From NCBI GenBank assembly GCA_028704035.1, contig JAQVLS010000075.1:1-7455 (forward strand): a stretch of 7,455 nucleotides of DNA, read 5' to 3'. The notes beneath the pieces are model-generated. The model was given only the letters and a program-made list of their open reading frames with translations, did not search any database and was not told where the DNA came from. Each line of letters opens with the position of its first letter. Position 1 is the first letter of the stretch. This document shows, piece by piece, positions 6,274-7,455 of this stretch. The position numbers and the translations under genes are program-made. The DNA is from Desulfotomaculaceae bacterium (GTDB taxonomy: Bacteria > Bacillota > Desulfotomaculia > Desulfotomaculales > Pelotomaculaceae).

Positions 6274-7314
6274 TTACTGGACCAGGTCGTCCAGCGTGGC
6301 GAAAGTATATCCTTGCTCCTTGATCCCTTTTAAAATTCTGTCCATGGCTTCAGTGTTATCTTTGGACACGGCGTGCAGCAGGAGCAGGGCGCCGTTGTGA
6401 GTGTTTTTAATTACCGCCTGGTAGGCCTCCTCGGGCCCGCCCGCCATTGGTAGCCAGTCCACTGAGGCCATGCTCCAGAAGATATTATGATAGCCTAATT
6501 CTCTGGTAACAGCCAGGCTCCTTTCGCTGAACTCACCCATCGGCGGTCTGAGGTACTTCAGATCGCTCCTACCGGTAATTCTTTCATATTTTTCCTCAAC
6601 TATCTGCAGCTCTTTTTGAATCTGGCCGTCTGAAATATCCGGCAGGCTGGGATGGGATTCGGTATGGTTGCCGACAATGTGGCCTTCATCCACCATACGT
6701 TTGACCAGGTCCGGCTGGCTGTCCAGGTAGTGACCTGTTACAAAAAAAGCGGCTTTTACATTATTGGCTTTGAGGGTATCCAGAATAGAGGCTGTATAAC
6801 CGTTCTCGTATCCTTCGTCAAACGTCAAGTAGATTACTTTGGACTGGGGGCTGCCAATCCAGTGTGCCCCGTGCCGGCTGAGCATGGAAGTGATCGAGGA
6901 CGGCATTTCAGGCTGCTGGTGACTGTCGTTTCTCTTAAAGCCCCAGCCATGTTTTTCGTTTGAATAGTTCCCGTTAAAAACCGGTCTCTCCTGCCCCGCA
7001 CTGCCGCCGGGTCCGGGCGCCTGTCCGTTCTGTCCGGCAGCGGCCTCCTGCTCATTATTGCCCTCTGCCTCACCGGGCCCTTCGTCTTTGATGTCGCTAT
7101 TTATACCGGCCGGATCATTATTGTCCTCTGCCGGACCGGGAGTTTTTTGCTGCAAACCGACTAGAGCGCTCTTACCCGGATTATACAATTGAGCTTTTAC
7201 GACATAACCCGTCATGCAGAGCAAAAAAACAACAAAAATGCTGCATAAAATTTTATTGCGATTCGATTTTTTATTTTTTTCTTTCGGTTTTGGTTTCGAT
7301 TTTGCTTTCGACAT
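6274..7314 (-). CDS. PdaA-like polysaccharide deacetylase (carbohydrate esterase 4)
   Basis: This 346-residue envelope enzyme resembles B. subtilis PdaA, which removes the acetyl group from N-acetylmuramic acid during spore cortex delta-lactam formation. It has a Lys-rich cytoplasmic tip (1-20), a membrane anchor (about 21-40), an acidic Gly/Pro-rich linker (55-110) and a NodB domain (about 145-346). The PdaA mark NYSNEKHGWGFKRND lies at 116-130. Catalytic motifs are TFDEGYENG at 164-172 (Asp166), NHTESH with His217 and His221, RPPMGEFSE at 256-264, VDW at 285-287 and LLLHAVSKDN at 311-320 (His314). Glu167 stands where PdaA has Asn and typical family members have Asp. The ATG has a TGGGGG site 7 bases upstream. 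PdaA orthology is likely but not proven, and another peptidoglycan deacetylase role is possible. Confidence 0.9.
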   Translation of the reverse strand: MSKAKSKPKPKEKNKKSNRNKILCSIFVVFLLCMTGYVVKAQLYNPGKSALVGLQQKTPGPAEDNNDPAGINSDIKDEGPGEAEGNNEQEAAAGQNGQAPGPGGSAGQERPVFNGNYSNEKHGWGFKRNDSHQQPEMPSSITSMLSRHGAHWIGSPQSKVIYLTFDEGYENGYTASILDTLKANNVKAAFFVTGHYLDSQPDLVKRMVDEGHIVGNHTESHPSLPDISDGQIQKELQIVEEKYERITGRSDLKYLRPPMGEFSERSLAVTRELGYHNIFWSMASVDWLPMAGGPEEAYQAVIKNTHNGALLLLHAVSKDNTEAMDRILKGIKEQGYTFATLDDLVQ

Positions 7315-7455
7315 ATTTACGCCCCCAGGAGATTTAATTATTCCTATGATTGGCTAAAAACACTTGATTTATCCCTGTTAACGCTTTTATTCGACATCTA
7401 TTTAAGCTTACCTCTATTCAAGCTATAACCACAAATAAAATGCGTTTTAAATGAT
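7315..7455 (-). other. Gene-free leader upstream of the deacetylase gene
   Basis: These AT-rich 141 bases hold no coding sequence I can support. The ribosome site of the deacetylase gene is the only clear signal. A TTGAAT (minus strand, near 7415) could be a -35, but no good -10 is correctly spaced, and I could not find a convincing sporulation sigma-factor promoter. A short inverted repeat AGCTT/AAGCT flanks this TTGAAT. Confidence 0.4.

Noticed and set aside
6245..6275. Plus-strand terminator formed by GCAGGG/CCCTGC followed by TTTTT
   Set aside because: The nearest genes on both sides are on the minus strand, and the T-run is the end of the deacetylase coding sequence.
6834..7073. 79-codon minus-strand frame inside the deacetylase gene
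   Set aside because: It is an alternate frame of the linker-coding region with an Arg/Pro-rich composition typical of out-of-frame GC-rich DNA.
7315..7455. Sporulation sigma-G promoter ahead of the PdaA-like gene
   Set aside because: I looked for it because B. subtilis pdaA is a forespore gene, but no pair of -35 and -10 boxes with suitable spacing was convincing.

Overview
The window looks like chromosomal DNA of a low-to-mid GC Gram-positive of the Clostridia. Four things point there: strong AGGAGG-type ribosome sites, a lipoprotein PstS of a clostridial style, a TTAACA-type Pho box, and a PdaA-like cortex deacetylase that suggests an endospore former. Peptococcaceae-like relatives are a guess; nothing here fixes the genus. 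Every gene I can support lies on the minus strand, so reading order runs from high to low coordinates.

Layout in reading order: (1) 7455-7315, a gene-free leader. (2) 7314-6274, a membrane-anchored polysaccharide deacetylase of the PdaA type. (3) 6273-6115, an intergenic stretch with a GGGGAC-type palindrome, a nested GC-rich hairpin, and a plausible promoter whose -35 box sits in the hairpin's outer arm. (4) 6114-3698, a probable three-gene unit: a nitroreductase-fold flavoprotein, a polytopic DUF2157 protein, and a GDYXXLXY protein that starts with TTG inside the end of the DUF2157 gene. (5) 3697-3512, a dispersed palindrome, an intrinsic terminator, a three-hexamer Pho box and a promoter. 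(6) 3511-1, the high-affinity phosphate operon pstS-pstC-pstA-pstB-phoU, in which each gene overlaps the next by 8, 4, 8 and 1 bases; phoU runs off the window edge.

The pst genes encode one machine. The lipoprotein PstS captures phosphate outside the cell, PstC and PstA form the membrane channel, PstB hydrolyses ATP, and PhoU links transporter state to Pho signalling. The overlapping starts imply translational coupling, and the Pho box implies induction under phosphate starvation.

The most interesting observations are three. PstS has its two sequence halves in swapped order (a circular permutation). A perfect 9-bp hairpin lies just inside pstC, within codons for an unusual N-terminal extension, where it could tune pstS against pstCAB expression. 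A nested inverted repeat appears to supply the -35 box for the nitroreductase unit. I found no CRISPR array, tRNA, rRNA, transposase or phage gene.
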